Assembly: GCA_900539675.1 (NCBI GenBank)
Contig: UQDJ01000005.1
Coordinates: 1 to 55,461 of the forward strand
Direction of reading: 5' to 3'
DNA from: an uncultured Coriobacteriaceae bacterium
GTDB taxonomy: Bacteria; Actinomycetota; Coriobacteriia; Coriobacteriales; Eggerthellaceae
Length of the DNA: 55,461 bases
The notes beneath the pieces were generated by a model. It saw only the letters and a list, made by a program, of their open reading frames with translations, did not search any database and was not told the DNA's origin. Below, in pieces: positions 53,899-55,461 of the stretch. Within the stretch, counting starts at the first letter, position 1, and each line of letters opens with the position of its first letter. The translations under genes and the position numbers were made by a program.

Positions 53899-55461
53899 TT
53901 ACAGCCTACCTGTAAACAGGAATTTGATGCGCTGCCACAGACTTGCTTTCTTGGGAACCAGCTGAATAGCATTGTCTTCTGGAACCGATGGGGTGTTATT
54001 TGGAAGAACTTCTGCCTGCGGCGTGCTGGTTGCTTGAGTAGGAGCAACGGGCTGCTCCGAGGCAGCCGGCTGTGCGTAGGTAGGTGTCTGCGGAGTGCCG
54101 GCAGGCTGTGTGGTGACCGGCGTCTGCGGAGTGCCGGCAGGCTGTGTGGTGACCGGTGTCTGCGGAGTGCCGGCAGGTTGTGTGGCGGCTGCGGTTGATT
54201 GGGCTGCCGCAGGTCCTGCAACACCCGGCTCAATTTCTTCAATACCACCCAAGGGGGCTGTTGTTTTTGTTGTTGGAGCAGGTGCTGGAGTAGGTGCTGT
54301 GTTTGCAGGAGCGCTTTCGGTAACTGCCTGCTCGGCTTCGCGGGCGGCTTCTATGTCTGCTTCGAGTACCGCTTCAACCTGAGCCTGCTGTGCTGCATGC
54401 TGAGCCTTAGTGACATAGTCGTCTTCTGCTTCAAAGCGTTCGGCTGCTGCTTCGTCGGCGTTGAGCTCAGCATCGATCATATCTAGTGGGGATGGCTCGG
54501 GCTGCTTTACCGGTTCAGGCTGGTTTGCTTGGTCAACCTGCAAAGAGCGTGCCGGCGTGGCTTTTTGTGCCTCAAAAGGCTCTGGCGTATCAGTGGAAAC
54601 ATCTTGTGCTACCAAAGGCGTCAATTCCTCAGCATCTTTTGGTGTTAAATCAGAAGCATCAACGCTGTAGAACGTTGAATCGGGCATGTGCTCAAACGCT
54701 TTGTCCAGCGAGCTCATAACTTCTCTGTCGCGCATGCGAGCAACGCGTGCCGTAGCGCTTCTGAGTGCTGCCTGTTCTTCACGCAGACGACTTGCCTGTT
54801 CGGAATCGGTACGCGCTTTCTTGATCAGGTAGGCTTGCGAATCGAAGGATTCGGTGACGCCATCGGGGCCTTCAGTAGCGAAAAATTCAAGGGGCGTATA
54901 CGTTAAGTCCGATTTCAGCATGCGCAGCTTTGCTGTATCGGAGAGTGATATATCCAGATACTCGTTAATACGATTTTTTAAGTCTGGCTCGGTGATAGGC
55001 CAAGCAATCTCAACGCGCTTTTCCATGTTGCGCGTCATTAAGTCGGCACTCGACAGATACAGTTCGCGATCTTCGCGCGGTCCAAAGCCGTAAATGCGGC
55101 TGTGTTCCAGCAGGCGACCTACAATAGAAACCACTTCAACGTTGTCGGTGTAGCCTTCAACTCCTGGCACAATGCAGGAAATGCCGCGTACCAATAGGGT
55201 GGCATGAACGCCTGCTTGTGATGCTTCAGCAATTTTATCGATGATATCTTTATCGGTCACCGAATTGGTTTTAAACATCAATCCGTTGGGTTTACCAGCA
55301 CGTGCCAGCGCGATTTGCTCATCAATCTTGCGCAGGATCATTGGCTTAATCTGAAGCGGTGCAACCGAAAGTGTCTTATAGCGATCCGATGCATTTTCAA
55401 GGCCCATATTGCGGAAGAATTCAGCAGCATCCTTGCCGATACTTTCATCGGTAGTGATAAA
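53899..55461 (-). CDS. ppk: Polyphosphate kinase Ppk1, C-terminal part (5' end outside window), with long disordered tail
   Basis: About 520 C-terminal residues; the frame is open to the window edge. The first 185 or so are the Ppk1 C-terminal catalytic domain: FITTDESIGKDAAEFFRNM, KTLSVAPLQIKPMIL, VHATLLVRGISCIVPGVEG, VVSIVGRLLEHSRIYGFG and LYLSSADLMTRNMEKRVEI, where the arginine and histidine phosphate ligands lie. Polyphosphate kinase builds polyphosphate from ATP. After the core come a charged, probably coiled-coil stretch (about 215-255) and roughly 260 residues rich in Pro, Gln, Thr, Ala and Glu, including three copies of a 12-residue unit (TQPAGTPQTPVT). The protein ends in a basic amphipathic segment, LWQRIKFLFTGRL. 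The canonical enzyme lacks this tail. Confidence 0.9.
   Translation of the reverse strand, partial: FITTDESIGKDAAEFFRNMGLENASDRYKTLSVAPLQIKPMILRKIDEQIALARAGKPNGLMFKTNSVTDKDIIDKIAEASQAGVHATLLVRGISCIVPGVEGYTDNVEVVSIVGRLLEHSRIYGFGPREDRELYLSSADLMTRNMEKRVEIAWPITEPDLKNRINEYLDISLSDTAKLRMLKSDLTYTPLEFFATEGPDGVTESFDSQAYLIKKARTDSEQASRLREEQAALRSATARVARMRDREVMSSLDKAFEHMPDSTFYSVDASDLTPKDAEELTPLVAQDVSTDTPEPFEAQKATPARSLQVDQANQPEPVKQPEPSPLDMIDAELNADEAAAERFEAEDDYVTKAQHAAQQAQVEAVLEADIEAAREAEQAVTESAPANTAPTPAPAPTTKTTAPLGGIEEIEPGVAGPAAAQSTAAATQPAGTPQTPVTTQPAGTPQTPVTTQPAGTPQTPTYAQPAASEQPVAPTQATSTPQAEVLPNNTPSVPEDNAIQLVPKKASLWQRIKFLFTGRL
54083..54190 (-). repeat. Three 36-bp tandem repeats in the ppk tail
   Basis: Units at 54083-54118, 54119-54154 and 54155-54190 on the plus strand (starting GGTGTCTGCGGAGTGCCGG). 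The first two differ at one base, the third diverges near its end. Each encodes 12 residues (TQPAGTPQTPVT on the minus strand). The near identity suggests recent or ongoing copy-number change without frame loss. Confidence 0.9.

Noticed and set aside
54095..54382. Plus-strand ORF with Gly/Val-rich repeats
   Set aside because: Antisense shadow of the repetitive ppk tail; the ppk frame carries conserved kinase sequence upstream.

Overview
The window is bacterial chromosomal DNA of roughly 50% G+C with an intact, gene-dense layout. The protein content suggests an actinobacterium of the class Coriobacteriia, probably Eggerthellaceae. A small-genome genus such as Cryptobacterium would fit, but I cannot confirm that without a search. 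The reasons are the 1179-residue RpoB, the very long RpoC (1478 residues), a RecJ-helicase fusion protein, and a small C-x-C-P-x-C protein that I remember from this group. I found no phage genes, insertion sequences or CRISPR arrays.

Layout. 1-600: 3' end of a 23S rRNA and a complete 5S rRNA, the tail of an rrn operon. 659-3863: YhdT/PanF pantothenate uptake pair and serC. 3990-6170 (minus): error-prone Y-family polymerase with a YolD-like partner and a small cysteine-motif protein. 6540-16618: a cluster around a sugar-nucleotide aminotransferase (WecE type), an ArnC/GtrB-like polyprenyl-phosphate glycosyltransferase, two ATP-grasp ligases, a GltS-type glutamate carrier, a pair of four-helix EamA (ArnE/ArnF-like) proteins, a large polytopic GT-C-like membrane protein and a TSUP exporter. 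Together these look like a pathway that makes, lipid-links, flips and attaches an amino sugar, perhaps one carrying an amino acid. 16758-24734: rpoB-rpoC. 25055-30543: deaminase, hisE, glmM, a frameshifted aldo/keto reductase and a SpoU methyltransferase. 30822-39594: yebC, a divisome FtsB/DivIC-like protein, Ppx/GppA, tRNA-Leu(UAA), polyprenyl synthase, a peptidoglycan-binding-domain protein, and glmU-prs-pth. 39738-46975: RecJ-helicase, Rel, an MBL-fold hydrolase and a DUF47 protein. 46991-51348: aspartokinase, a degenerate TrpC-TrpF fusion and asd. 51537-55461: a DNA glycosylase/NAD(P)HX-epimerase fusion, a nitroreductase and the 3' part of ppk.

Most striking observation. The C-terminal extension of RNA polymerase beta-prime (nt 24261-24431) aligns without gaps over 57 residues to the C-terminal domain of the RNA polymerase alpha subunit as I remember it from E. 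coli, with the equivalents of R265, N268, G296 and K298 retained. Other unusual points are a TrpC-TrpF fusion whose catalytic residues are partly lost, a deoxyinosine-glycosylase/NnrE fusion, the aminosugar cluster with two ATP-grasp enzymes, and several minisatellites, some of which duplicate the stop-codon end of the preceding gene.

Limits. All homology statements come from reading translated motifs and remembered family sequences; no search was run. Start codons were chosen by Shine-Dalgarno spacing and family length and are noted where uncertain.
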